Program-made: the position numbers and the translations under genes
The notes under the pieces: generated by a model
Database searches by the model: none
Told to the model about the DNA's origin: nothing
The model's input: only the letters and a program-made list of their open reading frames with translations
Shown here: positions 17,596 through 33,759 of the stretch, one piece after another
Numbering within the stretch: position 1 is the first letter of the stretch
Layout of the letters: the number at the start of each line of letters is the position of its first letter
Assembly: GCF_014197265.1 (NCBI RefSeq)
Contig: NZ_JACIFH010000001.1
Span: 1,302,001-1,366,000 of the forward strand
Direction: 5' to 3'
Source: Microbacterium invictum
Lineage (GTDB): Bacteria > Actinomycetota > Actinomycetes > Actinomycetales > Microbacteriaceae
DNA length: 64,000 nt

Positions 17596-18515
17596 TCACC
17601 GGGCCCGTGGGTGGGAAGTGGCATACACGTCGCGCAGGGCGTCGACGGTGACGTGGGTGTAGATCTGCGTGGTGGCCACCGACGCGTGCCCGAGCAGCTC
17701 CTGCACCACGCGCACGTCGGCGCCGCCCTGCAGCAGATGGGTCGCGAACGAATGGCGCAGCGTGTGCGGTGACACGTGTGCGGTGAGCTTCGCACGTTCA
17801 GCGGCCTGCTGGATGATCAGCCACGCGCTCTGCCGCGACAGCGCCGCTCCGCGCGCCCCGAGGAACAGGCGCGGCGTGGCCTTCCCCCCGCGCGCCAGCT
17901 CGGGACGCACGCGCGCCAGATAGGCCGACACCGCCGCCTGCGCGTACGTCCCGACGGGGATGATCCGCTCCTTCGAGCCCTTGCCCCGCACCCGCACCAC
18001 ATCGCCGTGCGCGAGATCGTCCACGTCGAGTTGGATGACCTCGGACACCCGGGCGCCGGTGGCATAGAGCAGTTCGAGCAGCGCGCGGTCGCGCAGACGC
18101 AGGGGCTCGGCGTCGACGGCATCGCCGGGCTCGGGGCCGGCGGCGGCGAGCAGGGCCATGACCTGCTCGATCGTGAGAGCCTTGGGCAGCCGCTGCGGAG
18201 TCTTGGGCGGGCGCAGCCGGCCGGTGGGGTCATCGGCGGTGATCCCCTCGCGCACGAGGAAGCGGTGCAACCCGCGCACCGAGGACTGCAGCCGTGCGAG
18301 GGACGTGGCCGCCGGTGCGGGCTGTGCCGATGCGCGCTCGGCGGCGAATTCCGCCACGAGCGGCTGCGACACGGCATCCACGTCATCGATGTCGCGACTG
18401 GCCAGCCACTGCGCATACCCCGCGAGATCGCGCCGGTACGCCTCGACGGTGTGCTCCGACAGCCCGCGCTCGATCGAGATGTGCCGCAGGTAGGCGTCGA
18501 TCGCGCGGTCGAGCT

Positions 18516-18519
<4 letters not shown>
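17596..18519 (-). CDS. xerD: tyrosine recombinase XerD
   Basis: A 307-residue site-specific recombinase that resolves chromosome dimers at dif with XerC. The N-terminal SAM-like core-binding region opens with AIDAYLRHISIERGLSEHTV. Catalytic residues are Arg157 (ATGARVSE), Lys183 (GKGSKER), His252 and Arg255 (HTLRHSF), His278 (LGHAS) and Tyr287 (IYTHV). The C-terminus ends 20 residues past the tyrosine, fitting XerD rather than a phage integrase. GTG 18519 overlaps the stop of the NUDIX gene (GTGA). Confidence 0.94.
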
Positions 18520-20862
<2,343 letters not shown>

Positions 20863-22566
20863 TCATCCTATCAGTCGTGGAGAGCCGAGGCTGAGCAGCT
20901 CCCGGGCATGTTCCAGGGCGGTGTCCGAATCGCTGAGTCCCGACAGCAGGCGCGCCATCTCGGCTTCACGATCAGGACCGTCGAGCACGCGAACACTGGA
21001 TGCCGTGACCGAACCGTCCCCGGCCTTGACCACGCTGAGGTGGTTGTTCGCGAACGCGGCGACCTGCGCGAGGTGGGTGACGGCGATGACCTGGCTGGAT
21101 CGTGCCAGCTGCGCGAGCCGCCGGCCGACCTCGATGGCCGCGGCGCCGCCGATACCGGCATCCACTTCGTCGAACACGAACGTCGGCACCGGATCGGTCG
21201 CGGCGATCACGACCTCGATGGCGAGCATGACGCGGCTGAGCTCGCCGCCGGAGGCCCCGCGCGCGACCGGCCGCGGATCGGCGCCGGGATGCGGCGACAG
21301 CAGGATCGTCACGTCGTCGCGGCCGGCGGCGGTCTCGGTGCCCGGCTCGACGGTCACCACGACTCGCGCATCGGGCAAGGCGAGGTGGCGCAGCTCGGCG
21401 GTGACCTGCTCCCCCAACTGTGCGGCGGCGGCGGTGCGGGCCGCGGTGAGGGCGGCTGCCGCCTCGTCGAGTATGGATGCCGCGGTCTCGGTCTGTTCGG
21501 TCAGCCGTTCGATGCGGTCGGAGTCGTCGTCGAGGTCGGCCAGCCGGAGTGCACCGGTCTCGCGCACGGCGATGGCCGCGTCGAGCGTTCCGTGGGCACG
21601 GATGATGCCGCTCAGCGCGGCACGACGCTCCTCGACGGCGGCCAGCTCGTGCGGACCGGACTCGTCGAGGTCGGCGAGGTAGCCGCTCAGCTCGCCGGCG
21701 ACATCGGCGACGCGGTAGCCGAGCTCTTCCAGCGTCGCGGCGAACCCGCCGAGGACTTCGTCGCTGTGGGCGGCGCGTTCGAGCACCCGGCGGGCCTCGC
21801 CGAGCAGCGCCTGCACGTCGGGCTGATCGTTCTCGCTCGACAGCGCCTCGTGCGCGAGGGCCGCAGCCTGCCGGAGCTCCTCGGCGTTCGCGAGGCGCTC
21901 GGCCCGCTGCGCGAGTTCGACGTCCTCGCCCGGCTGAGGGTCGAGCTGCTCGAGCTCCTCCAGCGCGGCGCGCAGGTCTTCGGCCTCCCGGGCACGGGCA
22001 TCGCGTTCGCCGGAGAGGATGCGGAGCTCTTCGGTCACGGCGCGCCAGTGCGCGTGCGCGGTGCGATAGGTCTCGATCACTGCGGCGATCGTGTCGCCGC
22101 CGAACCGGTCGAGGGCGTCGCGCTGGGCGGCGGCCGATTTCAGCCGCAGCTGGTCGGACTGGCCGTGGACGACCACGAGCTGATCGGCAAGGTCGGCGAG
22201 CACGCCCGCCGGGGCGGTGCGTCCGCCCACGGTGGCGCGGCTGCGTCCCTCGCTGGACAGCATCCGGCCGAGGTAGAGCTCGGCGCGGCCGTCGCCGACG
22301 GGCTCGACTTCTCCCCCGGCATCCTGCACCCGCTCGGCGACCGCCCCGTGCTCGGGGACGAGCCAGACCCCGTCGACGGCAGCCTGCGCCGCACCGGAGC
22401 GCACGGCGCCGGAGTCGGCGCGCTGGCCGAGCAGCAGGCCGAGCCCGGTGACCACCATGGTCTTGCCCGCGCCCGTCTCGCCCGTGATGGCAGTGAATCC
22501 GGGGCCGATCGGCAGGGTGGCCTCGGCGATCACCCCGAGGTCGCGCAGCCGGATCTGCTCGATCAC
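20863..22566 (-). CDS. recN: DNA repair protein RecN
   Basis: A 567-residue SMC-like ATPase that acts early at double-strand breaks. GETGAGKTMVVTGLGLLLG is the Walker A region. The middle ~150-400 is Glu/Ala-rich coiled coil (EAEDLRAALEELEQLD). ASGGELSRVMLAIEVV is the ABC signature, and TFVFDEVDAGIGG is Walker B. The N-terminus is the standard MIEQIRLRDLGVIAEA. GTG 22566 overlaps the nadK stop (GTGA), so the two are translationally coupled. Confidence 0.95.
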   Translation of the reverse strand: MIEQIRLRDLGVIAEATLPIGPGFTAITGETGAGKTMVVTGLGLLLGQRADSGAVRSGAAQAAVDGVWLVPEHGAVAERVQDAGGEVEPVGDGRAELYLGRMLSSEGRSRATVGGRTAPAGVLADLADQLVVVHGQSDQLRLKSAAAQRDALDRFGGDTIAAVIETYRTAHAHWRAVTEELRILSGERDARAREAEDLRAALEELEQLDPQPGEDVELAQRAERLANAEELRQAAALAHEALSSENDQPDVQALLGEARRVLERAAHSDEVLGGFAATLEELGYRVADVAGELSGYLADLDESGPHELAAVEERRAALSGIIRAHGTLDAAIAVRETGALRLADLDDDSDRIERLTEQTETAASILDEAAAALTAARTAAAAQLGEQVTAELRHLALPDARVVVTVEPGTETAAGRDDVTILLSPHPGADPRPVARGASGGELSRVMLAIEVVIAATDPVPTFVFDEVDAGIGGAAAIEVGRRLAQLARSSQVIAVTHLAQVAAFANNHLSVVKAGDGSVTASSVRVLDGPDREAEMARLLSGLSDSDTALEHARELLSLGSPRLIG

Positions 22567-23525
22567 GGGGCGGCCTCCGCGCGCTTCTGCGCCGCGATGG
22601 TGCGAATGGCCGTGGTGGGTGTGCCGGGTCCTCGCCACCCCTCGACCGGCAGGTGGAACTTGCCGACGAGCCGGTCGGTGAACGCGGCCGGGTGCAGGCG
22701 GGCGAGGCGCACGGGACGTTCCGAACGGCGAACGACGACACGGGCGCCCGGCGGCAGGTCGTGCGAACGACGCCCGTCGCACCACAGGATGCCGGCGGTC
22801 ATGTTGCGCTCCAGCAACTCGATCGCGACCGCATGCTCGGGTCCGACCACGAGGGGCTTGGCGAACAGGGCGTGCGCCGACAGCGGAACCACCGAGATCG
22901 CCTGCACCGTCGGCCAGATGACCGGACCGCCGGCGGAGAAGTTGTACGCCGTGGAGCCGGTCGGCGTGGACACGACGACGCCGTCGGCCCCGAAGGTCGA
23001 CAGCGGGCGACCGTCCACCTCGATGACGAGCTCGAGCATGCGCTCACGACTGGCCTTCTCGACAGTGGCCTCGTTCAGCGCCCAGGTCTCATAGACGATG
23101 GCATCCGCCGCATCCTTCACCCGCACCTGCAGCGCGAGACGCTCTTCGACCTCATAGTCGCGCGCGATCACACGGTGGACGGCGGCGTCCATGTCATCGC
23201 GTTCGATCTCGGCGAGGAAGCCGACGTGGCCCATGTTGATGCCGAGCACCGGCGCAGTGCCCTCGCGCACCAGCTCGGCCGCGCGCAGGATCGTGCCGTC
23301 GCCGCCGAGGACGATCGCCGCTTCGATGTCGGCGATGGCCACATCGGCGCCGAGGAGGGCGGCACCGAGACCGGCGACGGCCTCGAGCAGAGCCGGGTCG
23401 TCGGACGGCACCACCGGGCATGCCCCGGCGGCGTGCAGCGCCGTGATGACGCGGCGCGCGGCGTCGACGGTGTCCTCGCGATGCGCGTGCGCCACCACGA
23501 GGATGTTGCGAGGGGCACTGGTCAT
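22563..23525 (-). CDS. nadK: NAD kinase
   Basis: A 320-residue kinase making NADP+ from NAD+ with ATP or polyphosphate. IVLGGDGTILRAAEL is the GGDG motif. NMGHVGFLAEIE, TWALNEATVEK and STPTGSTAYNFSAGGPV are the other conserved motifs. The order tlyA-nadK-recN is standard in actinobacteria. ATG 23525 overlaps the tlyA stop. Confidence 0.95.
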   Translation of the reverse strand: MTSAPRNILVVAHAHREDTVDAARRVITALHAAGACPVVPSDDPALLEAVAGLGAALLGADVAIADIEAAIVLGGDGTILRAAELVREGTAPVLGINMGHVGFLAEIERDDMDAAVHRVIARDYEVEERLALQVRVKDAADAIVYETWALNEATVEKASRERMLELVIEVDGRPLSTFGADGVVVSTPTGSTAYNFSAGGPVIWPTVQAISVVPLSAHALFAKPLVVGPEHAVAIELLERNMTAGILWCDGRRSHDLPPGARVVVRRSERPVRLARLHPAAFTDRLVGKFHLPVEGWRGPGTPTTAIRTIAAQKRAEAAP

Positions 23526-24334
23526 GGAGCTCCTGCCAGTCGGTTCACCGTGCTCACCCATTCTGTCGGATTGCCGGCGTCTTCGTCCGCGCGCTGTGAA
23601 CGAAACCACGCCACGAACTCGGCGTTGCCATGGGTGCCGACGATCGGCGAGGCGATCACCCCGTACGTGCCGAGCCCGACGTCCCACGCCGACCACAGCA
23701 CGCCGGCGACGGCGTCGGCGCGACGGGTCGGGTGGGTGACCAGCCCCTCGCGGACGCCGGTGCGCCCGACCTCGAACTGCGGCTTGATCAGCAGTACGAT
23801 CTCGGTGCCTGGTGCTGAGACGGCCGCGACGGCCGGCAGCACGTGTGCGAGCGAGATGAAGGACAGGTCCCCGGTGATCACGCGCGGTGCTCCGGTGATG
23901 CCGGCCGCCTCGGCCAGGCTCTCGGGTGTCATGTAGCGGACGTTGAAGCCCTCGACGGCGATGACCCCTCGGTCCCCGGCGACGGGACCTGCCAGCTGTC
24001 CGTGCCCGACGTCGACGGCGATCACCGGATCGGCGCCCCGCTCGCGCAGCACCTGCGTGAACCCGCCCGTCGACGCGCCCATGTCCAGCGCCAGGCGGCC
24101 CGAGACATCGATCTCGAAGCTGTCGAGACCGGCGATGAGCTTGTGTGCGGCGCGGCTGACGTAGTGGTCGGATGCCGCGACCTCGATCACCGCATCGTCG
24201 GCCACCCGCGCCGAAGCCTTGACGATCGCCGTCCCGTCGACGCTCACGACGCCCGCGTCGATGAGCTGCGCAGCATGGGTCCGTGATCGCGCCAGGCCGC
24301 GTGCGGCGACGGCAGCATCGAGGCGGGTCGTCAT
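23522..24334 (-). CDS. tlyA: TlyA-family 16S/23S rRNA 2'-O-methyltransferase
   Basis: A 270-residue protein with an N-terminal S4 domain (TRLDAAVAARGLARSRTHAA) and a C-terminal FtsJ-like SAM domain. LALDMGASTGGFTQVLRERG binds SAM. The catalytic K-D-K-E set is probably in HKLIAG, DLSFIS, LLIKPQFE and the following acidic residue. TlyA methylates C1409 of 16S and C1920 of 23S rRNA, and its loss gives capreomycin resistance. The old hemolysin name is misleading. It overlaps both neighbours by 4 nt. Confidence 0.93.
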   Translation of the reverse strand: MTTRLDAAVAARGLARSRTHAAQLIDAGVVSVDGTAIVKASARVADDAVIEVAASDHYVSRAAHKLIAGLDSFEIDVSGRLALDMGASTGGFTQVLRERGADPVIAVDVGHGQLAGPVAGDRGVIAVEGFNVRYMTPESLAEAAGITGAPRVITGDLSFISLAHVLPAVAAVSAPGTEIVLLIKPQFEVGRTGVREGLVTHPTRRADAVAGVLWSAWDVGLGTYGVIASPIVGTHGNAEFVAWFRSQRADEDAGNPTEWVSTVNRLAGAP

Positions 24335-24489
24335 GCGGGCAGGTCGCGGGGCCCGGACTCGAGGCGGCGGGCCAGTTCGTCGTGAAGCGCGGCATACGCG
24401 GACGCACGTTCGCCCAGGGGCTGTCCCTCGATCACCTCGAGCGCGGACAGCAGATCTTCGCGGCGCTCGTCCGAGCCGGCGGCATCCAT
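24331..24489 (-). CDS. small acidic protein upstream of tlyA
   Basis: A 52-residue protein, MDAAGSDERREDLLSALEVI then EGQPLGERASAYAALHDELA and a short tail. It looks like two amphipathic helices. The start at 24489 places GGAGG 8 nt upstream, while ATG 24495 would leave almost no spacing. The stop overlaps tlyA as ATGA, strong evidence that it is translated. Small proteins at this place are common in Microbacteriaceae from general knowledge. No function is known. Confidence 0.7.
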   Translation of the reverse strand: MDAAGSDERREDLLSALEVIEGQPLGERASAYAALHDELARRLESGPRDLPA

Positions 24490-24591
24490 CGACATGCCCT
24501 CCACGATACGCGGGCTCGTGGGCAGAACTGCCCATTCACGCGGGGTTGCGTGCCCCCTAGCCTGGCGACGCCACCACCGATCGGAGGAATC

Positions 24592-25614
24592 ATGAAGACC
24601 GGCACAACCACGCGGAAACTGGTCGCCATAGGCGCGGCTCTGACTCTCGCACTCACGCTCGCCCCCACGGCGGCGTCGGCGGCCAACTACAAGGAGAGCG
24701 ACTACCCCAAGGCGGTCATGACCTACCGGGCTCATCCCGCCGGTTTCAACGATGCCGCCGAGGTGACCACGCCCGGCCCGCGCTGCAGCATCACCACGAC
24801 GGTGGTCTCTGCGGGCGGCGTCCGCGTGTCCGTGCGCAACGAGCTCGCCTCTCTCGTGCGCGAGCTACTCGCCCGCACGAAGCAGATGGGGTACACCATG
24901 GAGGCGGCGAGCACGGGCGGTTACAACTGCCGCTACATCGGCGGCACGACCACGCCCTCGAACCACGCGTACGGCCGTGCCGTCGACATCAACTGGAACC
25001 AGAACCCGCACAGCTACACCTTTCGCAGCACGATCCCGCCGGCAGTGGTGAAAATGTGGATGAACGCGGGCTTCTACTGGGGCGGCCATTACGCGAAGCA
25101 CGACACGATGCACTTCGAGTACGTCGGGGCCAAGAGCGCGATCGGCACGTACTACAAGAAGCTCACCGGCCAGTCCGTGCCCACTCCCCCCACGCCGCCC
25201 GCAGCCACCGAGACGTCGTTCCCGTCCCTGAAGCAGGGCAGCACCAACACGGCCGCGGTCCGCACGCTGCAGTACGGGCTCACCGCGCGCGGGTACAGCC
25301 TGACCGCTGATGGCGTGTTCGGCGCCAAGACGAAGGCCGCGCTGGTCAAGTTCCAGAAGGCCAAGGGCCTCGCGGCCGACGGCATCGCGGGCGCCAAGAC
25401 CTGGCCGGCTGTCCTGCCGACGGTCAAGTCGGGTTCGACGGGGGCCGCGGTGAAGGCGCTCCAGACCGAGCTGCGAGCCGCGGGCTATTCGCTGACCGTC
25501 GACGGGTCGTTCGGGGCCAAGACCAAGGCCGCGGTCGTCGCCTACCAGAAGGCCCAGCGCCTCACCGCCGACGGCATCGTCGGAGCGAAGACCTGGGGGT
25601 CGCTGGTCGACTGA
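24592..25614 (+). CDS. secreted M15-family peptidase with two peptidoglycan-binding domains
   Basis: A 340-residue exported protein. A Sec signal peptide with hydrophobic core LVAIGAALTLALTLAPTA is cut probably after ASA near residue 28. The M15 (VanY/carboxypeptidase-like) domain has TTPSNHAYGRAVDIN with the zinc-binding SxHxxGxAxD pattern and DTMHFEY with the third ligand. A Pro/Thr linker (VPTPPTPPAATE) leads to two PG_binding_1 repeats, each with GYSLTxDGxFGAKTKAAxV. It probably trims or cross-modifies wall peptides. A CGGAGG ribosome binding site precedes ATG 24592. It is the only plus-strand gene inside an otherwise conserved minus-strand block. Confidence 0.9.
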   Translation: MKTGTTTRKLVAIGAALTLALTLAPTAASAANYKESDYPKAVMTYRAHPAGFNDAAEVTTPGPRCSITTTVVSAGGVRVSVRNELASLVRELLARTKQMGYTMEAASTGGYNCRYIGGTTTPSNHAYGRAVDINWNQNPHSYTFRSTIPPAVVKMWMNAGFYWGGHYAKHDTMHFEYVGAKSAIGTYYKKLTGQSVPTPPTPPAATETSFPSLKQGSTNTAAVRTLQYGLTARGYSLTADGVFGAKTKAALVKFQKAKGLAADGIAGAKTWPAVLPTVKSGSTGAAVKALQTELRAAGYSLTVDGSFGAKTKAAVVAYQKAQRLTADGIVGAKTWGSLVD

Positions 25615-25628
25615 GCACGCAGGCCGCT

Positions 25629-25662
25629 GGCGGCTGCGACGGCACGATGCGTCGCAGCCGCC
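25629..25662. terminator. perfect 13-bp hairpin between convergent genes
   Basis: GGCGGCTGCGACG pairs with CGTCGCAGCCGCC around an 8-nt loop, followed by TTCTG on the plus strand. It separates the M15 peptidase from the HAD gene and probably acts in both directions. Confidence 0.7.
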
Positions 25663-25673
25663 TTCTGCGCGTT

Positions 25674-26705
25674 TCAGGGGCGGTGGAACGGATCCGCGTA
25701 GAGACGTTCCGGAACGCGGAACCCGTAGATCGCGCGACCGGAGTTCCAGATCGCGGCCGCGCCGGCGCGCACGAGGTCGATCGGGCGGTTGCCTTCGGAG
25801 ACGATGTGCAGATCGGCGCCGTCGATGCGAACCGCCGCGCCGCCCACGGTGGTCGTATCGCCCTTGACGATCGTCTCGGGATAGGGCTCATGCAGCTCGC
25901 GCAGGTCGCCGACGATGAAAGTCGGGCGCGACGTCGACGGAGCCGCGAGCACGTGCTTGGGCCGGTCGACGCCGGTGAGCACGAGCACGGATGGCATGCC
26001 GGCGGCCTGCGCCCCGGCGATGTCGGTGTCGAGGCGGTCGCCGATGAACAATGGATGCCGGGCCTCGAACCGCGCGACCGCGACATCGAAGATGGGACGT
26101 TCTGGCTTGCCTGCGACCACGGCCAAGCGGCCGACCGCGGTGTGCACGGCGGAGACGAGCGTGCCGTTTCCCGGGGCCATGCCCCGCGCCTGCGGAATGG
26201 TCCAGTCGGTGTTGGTGGCGATCCAGGGGATACCGCCCTCGTCCTCCGGCGTCGCAAGGGCGTACGCTGCTTCGGCCAGGTGCTCCCAGCCGACTTCCGG
26301 TGCGAAGCCCTGCACGACGGCCGCGGGGCTGTCGTCGGCGCTGCGGGTCACCGAATAGCCGGCACGCTCAGCCTCGAACACGAGCCCGTCTCCGCCGACG
26401 ATGAGGATGGTGGCACCGACCGGTACGCGCTCGCGCAGGAGTCGCATCGCTGCTTGCGGGCTGGTCACCACGTCACCGGGCTCCGTGCGCAGGCCAAGCT
26501 CACGCAGGTGGGCGGCGACGGTCGCGTCTCGACGCGAAGCGTTGTTGGTGATGTAGGCCAGCCGCGCATTCTCGGCAGCCCGGTTCAGGCTGTCGACGGC
26601 GTACGGAAGCGCGCCCGGTCCCGCATAGACGACCCCGTCGAGGTCGGCGAGCACCAGGTCGATGCCCGCCAGCGGGGTCGGCAGGCTACGCGAGAACAGC
26701 GCCAT
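25674..26705 (-). CDS. HAD-IIA family hydrolase (NagD/phosphoglycolate phosphatase-like)
   Basis: A 343-residue phosphatase of the haloacid dehalogenase superfamily. LVLADLDGVVYAGPGALPYA contains the nucleophile DxD. ITNNASR is motif II, VAGKPERPIFDVA carries the motif III lysine, and LFIGDRLDTDIAGAQAAGMP is motif IV. A C2-type cap lies between motifs II and III. The substrate is unknown. The C-terminal ~80 residues are an extra actinobacterial extension (VPERLYADPFHRP end). ATG 26705 overlaps the stop of the repeat protein gene by one base, so the two are cotranscribed. Confidence 0.88.
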   Translation of the reverse strand: MALFSRSLPTPLAGIDLVLADLDGVVYAGPGALPYAVDSLNRAAENARLAYITNNASRRDATVAAHLRELGLRTEPGDVVTSPQAAMRLLRERVPVGATILIVGGDGLVFEAERAGYSVTRSADDSPAAVVQGFAPEVGWEHLAEAAYALATPEDEGGIPWIATNTDWTIPQARGMAPGNGTLVSAVHTAVGRLAVVAGKPERPIFDVAVARFEARHPLFIGDRLDTDIAGAQAAGMPSVLVLTGVDRPKHVLAAPSTSRPTFIVGDLRELHEPYPETIVKGDTTTVGGAAVRIDGADLHIVSEGNRPIDLVRAGAAAIWNSGRAIYGFRVPERLYADPFHRP

Positions 26706-28441
26706 CAGTCCTCGTCCTCCGCGCCCCCGGGCTCTGCAGCAGGGGACGTGTCGGACTCAGACTCGTCCGTCTCGCCGAGGAGTTCGGCGACCTCGGCCTC
26801 GATGGCCGCGGCTTCACTCAGCTCTACGACCTCGGCCTCGACAGGCGCATCGTCCACCGACTCCACGTCGGCAGGCTCGATACCGGGCACGTCCTCGTCT
26901 TGCACCGTCTCAGCCGCGTCGTCGAGGGGCTCGGCCACGACGTCGATCGGCTCATCTTCGCCGTCCACGGGCTGGACCTCATCGTCGACGGACTGAACCT
27001 CATCGCCGACGAGATGGTCTTCGTCATCGATGAGCTCTTCGATCTCGTCGACCTCAATGGTCTCGAGGTCAGCGTCGACGTCGCCCAGCGCGGCCTCAGC
27101 CACGACGGCGCGACGCTGCCACTGCTGTGCTTCATCGTCGCGGCCGAGCTCCTCGAGCACAGCTGCGCGTGCGGCGAACAGACCGGGGCTCCAAGAGAAG
27201 GCGCGGTCAGGATCGAGCTCGGGGATGTCGAGCTCCTGGAGCGCACGCTCGGTCTCGCCGAGGTCGAGCCGCGCTCCCGACATCGCGATGGCCAGTTCGA
27301 CGCGCACTTCGATCGGCAACGTGGCGCGATCGACACCGCGTCCCACCTCGAGTGCACGGTCGGGCCGGCCGACACCACGCTCGCTGTCCACCAGGAGCGC
27401 GATCTGATCATCACTGCCCGAGATTCGGCGGTACGTGCGCGCCTCACGGAGGGCGAGCGCATAGTCCCCGACGGCGTACGCGGTGATGGCCACAGTCTCG
27501 CGGACGACTCCGACGCGTCCCGCGCTGCGCGACGCAGCGAGCGCGTGCTCGTGCGCCTGGGCGGGATCGTCGTTGATGAGGCGCGCGACCATCGCCAGGT
27601 GGCGAGCGACCTGCTCTGCGTTCTCCTTGGAGAGCGTCTTGAGTTCGTTGCGTGCAGCACCGTGCAGATCGCGGGGCGTCACATCATCCGGAATGATCGG
27701 TCCGGACGGCTGCTGCCGACGCTCGGCATCCTGCGGCGGACGCGACGAGCGGCGGTCGCCGCCGCCATCACGCTTGGCGTACGGCTTGCGGTCACCGTCA
27801 CGCTGGTACGGCTTACGCTCACCATCACGGTTCCCGTAGGGCTTCCGCTCTCCATCGCGCTGGTACGGCTTGCGGTCGCCATCACGGCTTCCGTGGGGCT
27901 TCCGCTCTCCATCACGCTGGTACGGCTTGCGGTCGCCATCGCGGCTCCCGTAGGGCTTCCGCTCGCCATCACGCTGATACGGCTTCCGCTCACCATCACG
28001 CTGATACGGTTTCCGCTCACCATCGCGCTGGTACGGCTTGCGGTCGCCATCACGGCTTGCGTGGGGCCTGCGGTCACCATCGCGCTGGTACGGCTTGCGC
28101 TCACCATCACGGCTTCCGTAGGGCTTTCGTTCCCCATCGCGCTGGTACGGCTTCCGCTCACCATCACGCTGATACGGCTTGCGCTCACCATCACGGCTCC
28201 CGTGAGGCTTACGATCGCCATCAGGCTGATACGGCTTCCGCTCACCATCACGCTGATACGGCTTGCGGTCACCGTCACGGCTTGCGTGGGGCTTGCGGTC
28301 ACCATCGCGCTTTGCGTGTGGCGTGCGGTCGCCCTGCTTGGCCGGCGGTTTCCGCTCGCCGTGACGCTCCGAGCGGCCGTGCGAGTTCCCCGATGAGGGA
28401 CGCTGCGCACCCTCAGAACGGGAACGATCGTCTTCTGTCAT
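26705..28441 (-). CDS. three-part protein: basic nonapeptide repeats, TPR-like core, acidic tail
   Basis: A 578-residue protein. Residues 27-224 are 21 tandem units of 9 or 10 residues built on DGERKPYQR and DGDRKPHGSR, rich in Arg, Lys and Tyr and surely disordered. Residues ~240-450 are helical and TPR-like (NAEQVARHLAMVARLINDDP, then VAITAYAVGDYALALREART). The last ~120 residues are almost entirely acidic and valine-rich (DEVQSVDDEVQPVDGEDEPI). Related helical cores occur in actinobacterial TPR proteins near rRNA or HAD-tlyA genes, but I know no function. AGAGGA lies 8 nt before ATG 28441. It starts 32 bp after the rRNA terminator and overlaps the HAD gene. An RNA-binding or ribosome-linked role is inference. 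Confidence 0.85.
   Translation of the reverse strand: MTEDDRSRSEGAQRPSSGNSHGRSERHGERKPPAKQGDRTPHAKRDGDRKPHASRDGDRKPYQRDGERKPYQPDGDRKPHGSRDGERKPYQRDGERKPYQRDGERKPYGSRDGERKPYQRDGDRRPHASRDGDRKPYQRDGERKPYQRDGERKPYQRDGERKPYGSRDGDRKPYQRDGERKPHGSRDGDRKPYQRDGERKPYGNRDGERKPYQRDGDRKPYAKRDGGGDRRSSRPPQDAERRQQPSGPIIPDDVTPRDLHGAARNELKTLSKENAEQVARHLAMVARLINDDPAQAHEHALAASRSAGRVGVVRETVAITAYAVGDYALALREARTYRRISGSDDQIALLVDSERGVGRPDRALEVGRGVDRATLPIEVRVELAIAMSGARLDLGETERALQELDIPELDPDRAFSWSPGLFAARAAVLEELGRDDEAQQWQRRAVVAEAALGDVDADLETIEVDEIEELIDDEDHLVGDEVQSVDDEVQPVDGEDEPIDVVAEPLDDAAETVQDEDVPGIEPADVESVDDAPVEAEVVELSEAAAIEAEVAELLGETDESESDTSPAAEPGGAEDED
27770..28363 (-). repeat. in-frame tandem repeats of 27 and 30 bp (21 units)
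   Basis: Twelve 9-codon and nine 10-codon units follow one another without breaks. Units are near-identical at DNA level, with most changes confined to GAG/GAC and CAG/GGA-AGC positions. That pattern suggests recent unit duplication and makes copy number variable or assembly-sensitive. Confidence 0.9.
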
Positions 28442-28473
28442 CGGCTGGATCCTCTCACAAAGCGCGTTAACGA

Positions 28474-28505
28474 GAAATGGCCACCCATCAATGGGTGGCC
28501 ATTTC
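28474..28505 (-). terminator. rRNA operon terminator
   Basis: A 14-bp perfect stem, GAAATGGCCACCCA with TGGGTGGCCATTTC, and a 4-nt loop, lies ~10 nt past the 5S rRNA end. The 3' side runs into TTTCTCGTT on the minus strand. Confidence 0.85.
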
Positions 28506-28515
28506 ACGAAAGAAG

Positions 28516-28632
28516 TCCGGCGGTGTCCTACTCTCCCACAGGGTCCCCCCTGCAGTACCATCGGCGCTGAGAGGCTTAGCTTCCGGGTTCGGAATGTAAC
28601 CGGGCGTTTCCCTCTCGCTATGGCCGCCGAAA
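28516..28632 (-). rRNA. rrf: 5S rRNA
   Basis: About 117 nt on the minus strand. It opens GTTTCGGCGGCCATAGCGAG, holds CCGAACCCGGAAGCTAAG and ends GAGAGTAGGACACCGCCGGA. Ends GGCGG and CCGCC pair as helix I. Boundaries are good to a few bases. Confidence 0.95.
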
Positions 28633-28678
28633 CACTATTGATGTTTCAAATCGTGCATAACAAAGTCATTGTCATGCG

Positions 28679-28711
28679 GTTCTCGACCGTACATCGAGAA
28701 CCACTCAGTGG
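28679..28711 (-). promoter_or_regulatory. 23S-5S spacer hairpin with GAGAAC arms
   Basis: GGTTCTCGA pairs with TCGAGAACC across a 7-nt loop, followed on the plus strand by ACTCAGTGG. It is the third copy of a GAGAAC-containing motif placed before each rRNA. It is probably a processing signal. Confidence 0.5.
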
Positions 28712-28738
28712 ACGCAAGCACCAAAAACGGTGTGTTAT

Positions 28739-33759
<5,021 letters not shown>

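Noticed and set aside
27770..28363. CRISPR-like regular repeats
   Set aside because: Repeats are 27-30 bp and contiguous with no spacers, keep one reading frame and encode a 9/10-residue motif. They are coding tandem repeats.
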